Below are positions 45,166 to 55,830 of a stretch of 64,000 nt of DNA, in pieces. Source of the stretch: Beroe forskalii (Eukaryota; Ctenophora; Nuda; Beroida; Beroidae); the NCBI GenBank assembly GCA_011033025.1, contig WFMF01000285.1, positions 124,001 to 188,000 on the forward strand, read 5' to 3'. Made by a program: the position numbers and the translations under genes. The notes below the pieces were generated by a model that worked only from the letters and a program-made list of their open reading frames with translations, was not told where the DNA came from and did not search any database. Each line of letters begins with the position of its first letter. Within the stretch, counting starts at the first letter, position 1.

Positions 45166-48100
45166 ATGGAGTTAGATGCAAGGCTAGAAGGCTGGCTCTT
45201 TATCACATGTAAGTTTCAAAGTTTGGTTGCAACTTATAAGAATACATTTACTATTGAATTTGGTTTAATTCATTCAATACTACCTGTTACTAGTCTAATA
45301 TTTGAGTTTCTAATGTTACATTGCAGAGTATTTAAAGAAAAGTTGAAATTTCAAAACTCTAATTTGACCACTACTTCAAATAGAAAATAAACTAAAGATA
45401 TAAGATATATCTAGGTATGAACTAGTTTATAGTCTGAAATATTATTTTCAGTTGGGTTAGAGAGTGGCTTCCCCCCATCATCATTAACATGGCACAGAAG
45501 ATACTGTGTACTAGAGCCAAATTTAAAGAAGTTTTATGTTCTTAAAGATGAGCAGGTAAATATTTGAAATGGCTGAATGTGTAAATATTAGAAAAGCATT
45601 GACATACTGAAATATGGCCTGCAAATATGATTCAGATTAATGTGTGCTAAAGTATAATTAAGTTGAAGTTATGATTCATATGAATTTCATTTCAGAGCGC
45701 ACAATCTGTGAGTAACAATGCAGTTGTGAGACTTGATGATGACTGTAAAAATGATGCTGCTAAAGAAGAAGGTTTGTTTCTTCTGAATTCATTATGTTTT
45801 CATAATTTCTAATTTACCAGCAGTAGATTTAATGAAAACACTGTTTCTAAGGTTTGAGTTATTTTCTAAACTTAAAAGTTAATTTACGGGTATTTGACCC
45901 ACAAAATATATACGATTTTTCAAATACCTCTCGTCCAGAGATATTGAGTATGATGTGACTAATAAGGATTCCTTATAGTAGCAAAAGGTTTAAAAAAGTT
46001 TTCCACACCAATTTTTCACAAAAATTTAGCCCTTTAGTGGTCGAAAATTTTCTGTGAAAACGCCCTTCATTTTGCCATGACCCACAAAATATACAACATG
46101 AAAAATATGAAATTGTTTAACAAACATTTACCTTATCAAAAAAGTTTTGTTCGATTATACTGTTTTGAAACTTAACAAATCTTCAAACTAAACAATTCGG
46201 GATTCCATCATTTTATTGTTGATTTTATGATCCATGAAAGGTGTAAGAGCCCCACAAAATAACACTCGAATCAAGGAAAACCGTTATATTTTTTGAAGTT
46301 ACGATAAAGATGATTTTTCTATCTTATAAATTTGTCCATCATTAGCTCAATAAACGTAAACTGCAATCCATATGCACCATGCCAACTCAGAGTTTTCCTG
46401 AAATTAATTTTTTGGATTATATATTTTGTGGGGCAATAGGTGAGAAGCTTCAAATTTGGTATAGTTGAACCCCCAAAACTACTTAAGATGTTGGTCTGAA
46501 AGTTTATGAAGATAGAAAATCATTGTTTGAGGGTTTGAGGGTTTTATAGTGAAAAATTGCGATGTTTTGGGCATCTATGAATATTGGGCTTATTGGATAT
46601 TGCTCCAATGCATTTTGGCCTTTGAATAAAGATCAGGCTATTGTGTCCACTGTCCAGTCAATAAATAGACATGAATTAGGCGTTTTATTTGAATACACAT
46701 TTTAAACCAGTTGGGATGGTTATTCTGCTATTGCTTATGCCATTTTGTGGTATTTTGGCCAGGAACCTCTATCATAATTTGCAGGTGAAAACAGTATAGT
46801 AGGTCATGAAACCAGATGATCATGAGAATCAAATAATTGTTAAGTTCATTAGTAATAGAGAAAGAGTCACATTCAATCACATTGATTTGACCTTAAAGGT
46901 TCATTCAAACTTTAATAACACTGATTTTGATGAAATTTATCAGTCATGTGCAGATAAATCTGCAAGAATTGAAGAATATTGTTGTTCATAGTAAACAAAT
47001 TTCTGCTTTTGATATGTAAACTATCTTCAATTAGTGGTCCTTACATGATCCATCTTTATTTAATTGTATTTGCTTTCACCACAACTTTGTATGGAACTTA
47101 GATATATTTTGTGGGGCATATTCGGAATATAATGTTATTTTGTGGGGCATGGTAAATATCTGCTTTTTACACTCTATTCATTAACTTTATGCCTCATTGT
47201 GAATTACATGCTTCTTGAATACTATTCATCATATAATGACGTCAAATAAGCATCATAGACTTATTGAGGTTCATAAAAACCTTGAATTTAGCTATGTTAT
47301 TTTGTGGGGCATTCCATGTTATTTTGTGGGGCTGAGTCAATTTTTTTGAATAATTCTTACATTTTTCGAAATTTGATCATGGAATCGCTTATATCAATTT
47401 GAAATTGGAGATGTATTCAACTACTCGATTTATAACAGATTTCTCAAAATATTGAGAAATATGCAAATCAATTTTCCTCATCATCAACATTTTCACTTTC
47501 GGGCGGGAAAAATTGGAATGCAAAAATCCATCTAAAGCCATCATATTGATCAGGAAATCTTCACATAAGACACTAGTTTATGTGTAACTAACTTCAAAAG
47601 TATGAAAAATCATATTTATTTACTAATACGATGAAAAACAAAATTATATGTTTTGTGGGGCGTGTTATTTTGTGGGGCATATACCCGTATCAATTCAAGG
47701 TGGCCAAGAAGTCTTCATTGTTTATTTCCAAGGTGCGAACAATATTCTGTTTAAAGAGTGAATAGCATGTGTTGTTACTAAGTTTAGCTTAACTTCATAA
47801 CATTTTAGACCTTATATAACAGTGTACATCACGTAAAAGTGTTAAAGACTGGCCTGTACCTAGTACACATACACCAAACAGGTGTTATTATATACTGTAC
47901 TGTTAAACCTCTGGAGTGTTAAAAAGTATGGTGCATTAGCTACATGTGCTTAATGACTGTGGCTGGCATATGTAATGCTGTATATGAAAAGTGGTGATAT
48001 TATTTCGCAGCTATTTGTGTAGCAACATATCTGTTGCTACTTTCAGGAATAATGTGTACCTTATTATTCAAAACTCAGAACCTATGTATTTATGTCATTT

Positions 48101-51100
48101 CTAAGCATGGAAATAAGATCTTGTGCACCTACTAAATTTGAAGAGCACCCTCATTCCTCATGATGAGCTGGTTGTGTGGCTTCTCCATAGGTGGTGACTG
48201 GGGCCAGACCATCTCAGACACACTGTACAGTATGCATGTGTTAAACTATAATGCATGTGTTATTGTAGCACATGTGAGGTGCCCCATTAACACTTTGATA
48301 ACCCTAACACCCTTTGAGTCTGTGTGTGTATGAATCTTGTGTGACTTGTGTCACACCATCCAATCTTGATAAGTAATTATACTATCTCCAGTGTGGGGTG
48401 TGTGAAAATGTACCCAAGTAGTTCATAGTGGGGAAAATATACACTGATAAAATGATGGACGTAGGATAAAACATGCAAAGTCCACCTAGTCTTATTAACA
48501 TGTCATGGTAGTTCGTGTCTCCACATATGTTTTGTCTCAATGAATGAAGGCAGTTGTTCAATAATGTCCAGAATGTCCATTTGTCTTTCATCTGTCACAT
48601 CAAATTCCCAATAGAAATTCATGTAGGACATGGGCAATTGACTGTTCACTGAGACAATATCTCGAGTACAGTATATAGGACAATGCAACCAGTACTAATC
48701 GACGATAATGCCCCAGTTATAAATAGCCCGGGACTCTCACAACAATGTGTGTACCTATGACTGCATACAATTATACCACCCCGTCATTATGATAAGATAT
48801 ACACATTGTTTTGTGCAGACAGCAGTGTGATATAACCGGGGAGTGTGTATGCTACCACACTTACACAAGGGTGTGTTGCTGTAGATCATTAGCAGCGACT
48901 TGTAACTGTACACTGTAGTCACACATGTCGCCCACATACCTCTCCTCCACTCATACACCTCTCTTCAACTCATAACAGACCCTGTCAACTCAAAGCACAC
49001 CCCCTCTTCACTCATAACACACCTGAACAAACCTCCCGCACCTCAGAAATCAGAGAATCCCACTCGCAGACTCTTCTGCTTAGACCTTTTCTTAACATTT
49101 TAACGTTTCGAGCATTTCCCTTAAATTTTAAGCAATATCACAACTTTTTCTGACCTTTTCAATTTTAAGGGAATCCCTCATTTCTGCATTAACAGTTTAT
49201 TTGTTATTATTAACGCAAGATAAAAATTTCTAAAATATATAATATCACCTCTATATCTGTTGGAAGCAGGGATGGAGCACATAATCTGTATCCCCAGCCT
49301 GGGGATCAAAATAAAGATAACACAGACTTGTGGTCCATTTTATGATTTTGTTTTGTTATGTTTCATATCTTTTGCTGCCGTGTTTGATGTGTCAGAGTTT
49401 ATTTCTTGAGCTTAAAGTTAGGGTTTTAAGATTGGTATAGATATTAAATATACATGCATATTGGCGCCATTCCCATTGCTCGATGTACTTGAAACGGTAC
49501 TCCCGCTTAAGCATGTTGTGATCATTGGCCTCTGTATTAATTTGTTACATAATACCATGGCGCTATGATTAGGCATTTATGCTACATTGACTTTTTATGA
49601 ATTAACGAATGGCGAAGGGAGTGTCAACTTTTTCAACCTCTTCGATCATGATATAAAGAAATAATGTATTGATGAGTAATTTATTAATTCTCTTTTGACT
49701 CAGTGGTGCAGTGCAGATACAAATGTTAACGATGTGGTTCTTTAATGACAATCAATTTCGTCGTTCTACGACATCTTCAGGTCTCAAATTTGATTGTATA
49801 AAGTAGTGTTGTAAAGTTTAAAACTTTACAACACTACTTTATACAATCAAATTAGTAGAACGACGAAATTGATTGTCATTAAGGAACCACATCGTTTACA
49901 TTTGTATCTGTACCATTGAGTCAAAAGAGAATTAATAAATTACGGGTATATGCCCCACAAAATAACACGCCCCACAAAACATATAATTTTGTTTTTCATT
50001 GTATAAGTAAATAAATATGATTTTTCATACTTTTGAAGTTAGTTACACATAAACTAGTGTCTTATGTGAAGATTTCCTGATCAATATGATGGCTTAAGAT
50101 GGATTTTTTGCATTCCAATTTTTCCCTTGAAAGTGAAGATGTTGATGATGAGGAAAATTGAGTTGCATATTTCCTCAATATTTTTGAGAAATCTGTTATA
50201 AATCGAGTAGTTGAATACATCTCCATTAATTTCAAATTGATATAAGCGATTCCATGATCAAATTTCGAAAAATGTAAGAATTATTCAAAAAATTGACTCA
50301 GCCCCACAAAATAACATGGAATGCCCCACAAAATAACATAGCTAAATTCAAGGTTTTATGAACCTCAATAAGTCTATGATGCTTATTTGACGTCATTATA
50401 TGATGAATAGTATTCAAGAAGCATGTAATTCACAATGAGGCATAAAGTTAATGAATAGAGTGTAAAAAGCAGATATTTACCATGCCCCACAAAATAACAT
50501 TATATTCCGAATATGCCCCACAAAATATATCTAAGTTCCATACAAAGTTGTGGTGAAAGCAAATACAATAAAATAAAGATGGATCATGTAAGGACCACTA
50601 ATTGAAGATAGTTTAGTAGTTTACATATCAAAAAGCAGAAATTTGTTTACTATGAACAACAATATTCTTCAATTTTTGCAGATTTATCTGCACATGACTG
50701 ATAAATTTCATCAAAATCAGTGTTATTAAAGTTTGAATGCGAACCTTTAAGGTCAAATCAATGTGATTGAATGTGACTCTTTCTCTATTACTAATGAACT
50801 TAACAATTATTTGATTCTCATGATCATCTGGTTTCATGACCTACTATACTGTTTTCACCTGCAAATTATGATAGAGGTTCCTGGCCAAAAATACCACAAA
50901 ATGGCATAAGCAATAGCAGAATAACCATCCCAACTGGTTTAAAATGTGTATTCAAATAAAACGCCTAATTCATGTCTATTTATTGACTGGACAGTGGACA
51001 CAATAGCCTGATCTTTATTCAAAGGCCAAAAATGCATTGGAGCAATATCCAATAAGCCCAATATACATAGATGCCCAAAACATCGCAATTTTTCACTATA

Positions 51101-52527
51101 AAACCCTCAAACCCTCAAACAATGATTTTCTATCTTCATAAACTTTCAGACCAACATCTTAAGTAGTTTTGGGGGTTCAACTATACCAAATTTGAAGCTT
51201 CTCACCTATTGCCCCACAAAATATATAATCCAAAAAATTAATTTCAGGAAAACTCTGAGTTGGCATGGTGCATATGGATTGCAGTTTACGTTTATTGAGC
51301 TAATGATGGACAAATTTATAAGATAGAAAAATCATCTTTATCGTAACTTCAAAAAAATATAACGGTTTTCCTTGATTCGAGTGTTATTTTGTGGGGCTCT
51401 TACACCTTTCATGGATCATAAAATCAACAATAAAAATGATGGAATCCCGAATTGTTTAGTTTGAAGATTTGTTAAGTTTCAAAACAGTATAATCGAACAA
51501 AACTTTTTGATAAGGTAAATGTTTGTTAAACAATTTCATATTTTTCATGTTGTATATTTTGTGGGTCATGGCAAAAATGAAGGGCGTTTTCACAGAAAAT
51601 TTTCGACCACTAAAGGGCTAAATTTTTGTGAAAAATTGGTGTGGAAAACTTTTTTTAACCTTTTGCTAATATAAGGAATCCTTATTAGTCACATCATACT
51701 CAATATCTCTGGACGAGAGGTATTTGAAAAATCGTATATATTTTGTGGGTCAAATACCCGTACTCATCAATTGTAATCATGCGACTCTTATTCAACGAAC
51801 CGATCCGTGAAATCAGAAATAATGTATGATGTGCATATAATTCTTGAAACGATGATTCATATGAATTATGAAACACTGATTTGTATGAATTATTTAAAAG
51901 CGTTTGCTTTCATTGTTTTGTATATGGCAGGGTATTGATACAGTAAATGCTCACATGGGTATTTGAATAACCATCGTAATTGCACTCGCAAGCTCGTGCA
52001 ATGACTTCAATTAATGCACTCGCAAGCTGGTACATTTATTGCATGAATCCCACTAGCAAGGTCGTGCATTTATTGCATGGATCCCACTCGCAAGTGTGCA
52101 TTTACCGTATATTACATGATTCCTAAATTTGCACGCCCGTGAAAATGCCAGTCATATTCTCCTTTTAACTGCATTGTAGGAGTTATTTGAACGGGAGTGG
52201 TGATAAGAATTTTGAAAGATATACTCATTGTATCTATAATGATTGTGAAATATAATTGGACAATTAATGAACTAAATATATGAAGTGTATTATTTTGTCT
52301 CTTCAAATTTGTTATTGAACTTCTTTCATTTCAAATTAGCTATACCAGAACTGAACCAAAATTGTATCAGGGACCCTAAAGGCACGACAAGATTAAAACT
52401 CCTTGACAAAGCTTCGTTTTGTCAAGGAAAAACTACAGAATGTTATTGTAATACGTTCTTTCAAAATGCCTCAGTGAGACTATTAATACTTACGAATCAC
52501 GACTCACGCATCTTAAAAATTAAATGA
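45166..52527 (+). CDS. Small PH-domain protein
   Basis: Four exons join in phase: 45166-45208, 45452-45555, 45696-45771 and 52340-52527 (137 codons with the stop). The N-terminus, MELDARLEGWLFIT then FGLESGFPPSSLTWHRRYCV and LKKFYVLKDEQ, is the first half of a pleckstrin-homology fold: strand 1 EGWLFI, basic strand 3 TWHRRYCVLE, strand 4 KKFYVLKDE. A Lys/Arg-rich phosphoinositide pocket is plausible. The rest (SVSNNAVVRLDDD, then IPELNQNCIRDPKGTTRLKL and SVRLLILTNHDSRILKIK) is divergent, and no C-terminal helix with the conserved Trp is obvious. So either the fold is degenerate or the 52.3-kb exon belongs to an alternative end. The last intron is 6.6 kb and houses two inverted 1.8-kb elements and a palindromic MITE. 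The ATG was chosen as the first in frame before the PH strand; upstream exons cannot be excluded. Confidence 0.68.
45887..47687. mobile_element. 1.8-kb TA-flanked element, copy 1
   Basis: The ends are CGGGTATTTGACCCACAAAA and the inverted TTTTGTGGGGCATATACCCG, with TA on both sides (45885-45886, 47688-47689). The interior repeats the motif CCCCACAAAATA many times. In the half nearest one end it runs one way, and in the other half the opposite way. A short ORF (46806-46991, MKPDDHENQIIVKFISNRER) has no known domain, and no transposase was recognised. It sits in the last intron of the PH gene. Confidence 0.9.
47690..49670. other. Intronic spacer between the two inverted 1.8-kb elements
   Basis: Unique AT-rich sequence. 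No coding exon was supported. A segment near 49268-49345 ends CAAAATAAAGATAACACAGAC and resembles a polyadenylated 3' end, possibly an old retrocopy. Confidence 0.45.
49672..51771. mobile_element. Palindromic MITE split by the second 1.8-kb element
   Basis: Before insertion this was a roughly 270-bp near-perfect palindrome. Arm 49672-49819 mirrors 49821-49940 around A49820 (GTAAAGTTT-A-AAACTTTAC), continuing at 51761-51771 beyond the inserted element. The left arm alone carries an extra GACATCTTCAGGTCT. Terminal sequence TTGATGAGTAATTTATTAAT is seen intact on the left. On the right it is interrupted after AATAAATTA, which proves the insertion order. Confidence 0.85.
49943..51760. mobile_element. 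1.8-kb TA-flanked element, copy 2 (inverted)
   Basis: Inverted copy of 45887-47687 with only scattered differences. The ends are CGGGTATATGCCCCACAAAA and the inverted TTTTGTGGGTCAAATACCCG, flanked by TA at 49941-49942 and 51761-51762. The palindromic MITE it sits in supplies the empty site, in which TA occurs once, so TA is the target duplication. The short ORF of copy 1 is frameshifted here (minus strand, 50837-50628). Confidence 0.92.
51955..52100. repeat. CACTCGCAAGCTCGTGCA-type tandem repeat, about 3-4 copies
   Basis: Copies about 46 bp apart share CACTCGCAAG(C)T, GTGCA or GTACA, and TTTATTGCATG. They lie in the PH gene's last intron, just upstream of exon 4. Confidence 0.7.
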
Positions 52528-52676
52528 AGAACTCCAACGGTCGCCGTATATTTAACTGAAGTACTGACGTATCGGTCGCCATATACCTCGAATATTGATT
52601 TAATTTTGTTATGCCTTTCGGGACACCTGGATAGCTAGGTATGAAATGGGGCTATCAGTACCGGTCAACTCTCCTG

Positions 52677-52933
52677 GGCGAAATGGTAGTTGAGGAACAT
52701 GACTGATTTCAGCGTAAAATAGCCCCCATTAGCCCCCATGAGGGCTACGTGAGGGGCTAATCTTGGTGTCTAGCCCCCATGGGCGCTAAAATACTGTGGG
52801 GGCTATTTGCATTATGTAGCCCTTCACGGTGAGGGGCTAAAAAGTTCACTTAGCCCCTCACGTAGCCCCCATGGGGGCTAATGGGGGCAATTTTACGCTG
52901 AAATCAGTTATGTTCCTCAACTACCATTTCGCC
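52677..52933. mobile_element. 257-bp MITE with long TIRs and 8-9 bp target duplication
   Basis: The left end GGCGAAATGGTAGTTGAGG mirrors the right end CCTCAACTACCATTTCGCC. The inverted homology extends about 80 bp through ACTGATTTCAGCGTAAAAT and TAGCCCCCATTAGCCCCCAT. CTCTCCTG(G) flanks both sides (about 52669 and 52935), matching hAT- or Mutator-type duplication lengths. There is no ORF. It lies about 150 bp after the PH gene stop. Confidence 0.9.
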
Positions 52934-53249
52934 GCTCTCCTGGTAGAGTTTTTGATAAAGACGAATAAATGTGAAAACTTTGAATTATACGAATATGGTG
53001 ACCTTTGTCCGTAGTCAAATTCGTACGTAAGTGTGGCGGCTTGTCGATTCTTCTATGCACCATATTGAAATAAGCTGTAAGGCGTCATTAACTTACTATA
53101 TAGAAGTCTTATAATGACGACATCTCGACCGCTTATTTATCAAATGTGCATGAATTTCGTATATTATGGAACACGCTACTATTCTCTTACGAGCACTTCA
53201 GCGCGGGATTTGAGCGCGCACGCGAGTTTTTATTGAAAAAAGTGATGCC

Positions 53250-53505
53250 CTGGAGTGAGCCTCCTCGGCCACGGGCATGGACGAAGAGGCTCACTTTTTT
53301 TACATAAAAAAAGTGAGCCTAAAAATTTTTTCATGTTTTTTTTCTTGAAAATTTTTATACTAAAAAAGTGATCCTCCTCGGCCACGGGGTTGGACAAAGA
53401 GGATCAAAAAATTTTATATAAAAAATTTTTCAAGTAAAATTTTTTATAAAAAAATTTTTTATGAAAAATTTTTTATGTAAAAAAAGTGAGCCTGCTCGGC
53501 CACCG
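53250..53505. repeat. AAAAAGTGAGCCTCCTCGGC-containing A/T palindromic tract
   Basis: Three copies of a CCTC(C/G)TCGGCCACGG-like core are each followed or preceded by AAAAAAGTGAKCC. Between them are long A/T palindromes of the form AAAAATTTTTTATAAAAAAT. The borders of the repeat are unclear. Confidence 0.6.
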
Positions 53506-53509
53506 TAGG

Positions 53510-54020
53510 GGTGTCGATACGACGGTTTAGCGCTTGCCGCGGCCGCGCCGTGCACTCTGTACGCGTAACCAGGGCCCTGGTTAGGGCAAGATACGTTAGG
53601 GCAAATGATAAGGGAAAATGGTTAGGGCAAATGATTCAATTCCTAAGCCCGCATAGGTGTGCGTACGCGCGCCGCGCAACGCAGACAGGGATCGGATATA
53701 CGTGTTTAGCAAATGATTCAATTGCCCTAACCAGGGCCCTGGTTTGCTCTAACCAGATCCCTAGTTTTACGCGCGCGCCGCGCCTTGCTCGTTTCGCGAC
53801 ACCCCTGGCTAGGGGAAGGCCCTGGTTACCAGTTACGCGCACGGAGTGCGCGGCGCGGCAAGCGCTAAACCAGCAAGTCTCCCAAGTAAACGGCTTTGAG
53901 TGATACCACTGTTTTAGTACTTTTAGTCTTACCATGACATTTTTCCTGAGCCCGCATAGGTGTGTGTACGCGCCGCGCGAGCCACACAAGGATATATACG
54001 TGTTTAGCAATGACATTTAA
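53510..54020. repeat. GC-rich dispersed repeat cluster (AACCAGGGCCCTGGTT and CGTGTTTAGCAA)
   Basis: Contains the perfect palindrome AACCAGGGCCCTGGTT and blocks like GCGCACGGAGTGCGCGGCGC. Two copies of a 70-75 bp unit run from TTCCTAAGCCCGCATAGGTG to ATACGTGTTTAGCAA (53640-53714 and 53945-54012). Related copies lie at 420-742, 42104-42196 (inverted) and 54470-54650. The long ORFs here are GC-rich by-products. Confidence 0.75.
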
Positions 54021-54232
54021 TTTTACGTGTCCACTGTCCGATCCCTGTTGTTCGCGCGCGCGCGCTTTTCTTAGAGTTACGGTGGCGTGTCGAATTCATA
54101 TATGCGCGGCGTAATAGTGCGCGGCTCCCTGCCTGTAGTTAACAGGCCTACCGAGCCGCGCACATATGAGTTCGACACGCCCCTGTTAACGGCTCTGAGT
54201 GACGTCACAGATCTAAACGTCAATTTTTCTGT

Positions 54233-54323
54233 ATCCTAAACCTAACCATAGCCCCAACCAAAACCCTAACCTTAATCCTAACCCTAACAAATCCTGGCCC
54301 TAATCCTGACCCTAACCCTAGTC
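54233..54323. repeat. Degenerate telomere-like (CCCTAA) tract
   Basis: Imperfect CCCTAA and CCTGAC-type hexamers. Orientation is opposite to the tract at 11019-11083. Confidence 0.5.
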
Positions 54324-54498
54324 CTTAAAGCGCTAGGTGCGCTTAATTATATTTTCTGAGTGACGTCATTGTCATAGATAATGAAGGCTCCCGTTTATAT
54401 GGGAGACGTACCGTTAAAAAAGTCGCGCCTTTGTCTATCGATGATATTGCTATGCGGGCTTAGGTTCCTAAGCCCGCATAGGTGTGAGGAAGCGCGCC

Positions 54499-54599
54499 TT
54501 ACCACATGTTACGTGTCCCTGTTTGTTCGCGCTTGCGCGCGCTCTTCTCTGAAGAGGCGCGCTTGCGCGCGCAAAATAAGGCTCCGTAACATGGAGTAA
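54499..54599. mobile_element. 101-bp MITE with 9-bp target duplication, nested in a dispersed repeat
   Basis: The ends are TTACCACATGTTACGTG and the inverted CCGTAACATGGAGTAA. AAGCGCGCC directly precedes and follows the element. It interrupts a copy of the 75-bp TTCCTAAGCCCGCATAGGTG unit that is intact at 53640-53714. A 9-bp duplication is typical of Mutator-like elements. A second copy, inverted, lies at 42285-42413. Confidence 0.85.
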
Positions 54600-54659
54600 A
54601 AGCGCGCCGCGCAATGCAACGCAGACAAGGATATACGTGTTTAGCAAGGGCTTAGGAAT

Positions 54660-55830
54660 CCTCGCAGAAAGATCGTTCAAATATTCTTACGTTATAATCT
54701 AAAGCGAGGGAGGGGTGTTTTAAATGATTACGTTTGATTACCGGAGCGAGAGGGGGTTTTGCTTAACTTTGATTACTTTTCATGATAAGATTTTACGAGG
54801 GGGAGGGATCGGGAGAGGGTTGACACTGGCCAAAAATTGTTAACGTAATATGAGAAAGATCCCTGAGCATCTGGCTAGATGAATTTGAAGTTGAACATTG
54901 AGAAGCATGCTTTTAATCTAAAAACGTTATTCATAAATATCTAAATCTATACAACCATCAAATACAAATAGTATAAACATGTTCATAAGCTTCTGCTTAT
55001 CAGTTAATTCTTCAATCTTCAAATGCAAAATGAAAGCATTTTACCTTAAAATTAAAATTTATACCTCTATCGATTGTTTGCTGTATTATGACAGTTTAAC
55101 TTTTTAATTAATACTTAAATACTTATAGTAATACATTAAGTTACACAACACCTACAAGATATATACAAATACAAAAGTAAAGCTAGAACTGAGAGTGAAA
55201 CTGAAAGTGAAAGAGTTGCTGAGAAAAACATGAGCTTGTGCTACTCAGTGCTCGTGCGATGAAGAAACATGCTCACCAGTCAAATGCGAATTCTCAAACT
55301 CAAAGGGTTATAAAAAGAGCCAAGTTTGAGCCCAATTCCTCGTTGGTAGGATTTTTTTTGTGCGGACGACAACAAAATAAACAATCGAATTAGAAGAACT
55401 GCTGTCTTTCTAAGTCTTATTCTTAACTTGGCTCTTTCTACAAGCCCTTTTACCACGTTTTCGACACACTGACTTAGCAGTAGCATTGCAAATCATTTGA
55501 GTAATCTAAATAATGGATCAGGATGATTTATTTGGAAAATGGAACGCAAGTAACCTCAATATGATGAGAATGCTCTAAAGCAGAGCCCCAATCACCGTAC
55601 CTGTATAGGTAACACCCGTACAAAAATTTACAACTTACCGATTGCTCGTCACCGAATTTTCAAGAATTTAAAATAAATATATAATTGCAGCGCAATTTGC
55701 ACAGACAAACTTCAGTGACCAACGCCACCGGCCACCGATCATTTTCAGAAGCGGAAAAGTGTAATTTCAGAGCCAACAAGGACTGTCCTGGGCAGGTTGA
55801 AGCAACAGCTCAGCAAGGATTGACAGCAGC
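54660..55830. other. Spacer downstream of the CAMSAP stop
   Basis: AT-rich sequence that is 3' flank of the minus-strand CAMSAP gene. GATTACGTTTGATTACC and TTAACGTAATATGAGAAAG at 54724-54866 relate to the dispersed repeat near 15984 and 20060. No gene was recognised. Confidence 0.5.

Noticed and set aside
46806-46991. Transposase in the 1.8-kb element
   Set aside because: The only ORF is 61 codons, has no recognisable domain and is frameshifted in the second copy.
53511-54016. 130- and 126-aa ORFs on opposite strands
   Set aside because: GC-rich dispersed repeats with palindromes keep both strands open. There is no domain.
54233-54323. Chromosome end or true telomere
   Set aside because: Hexamers are too degenerate and the tract is internal, flanked by other repeats.
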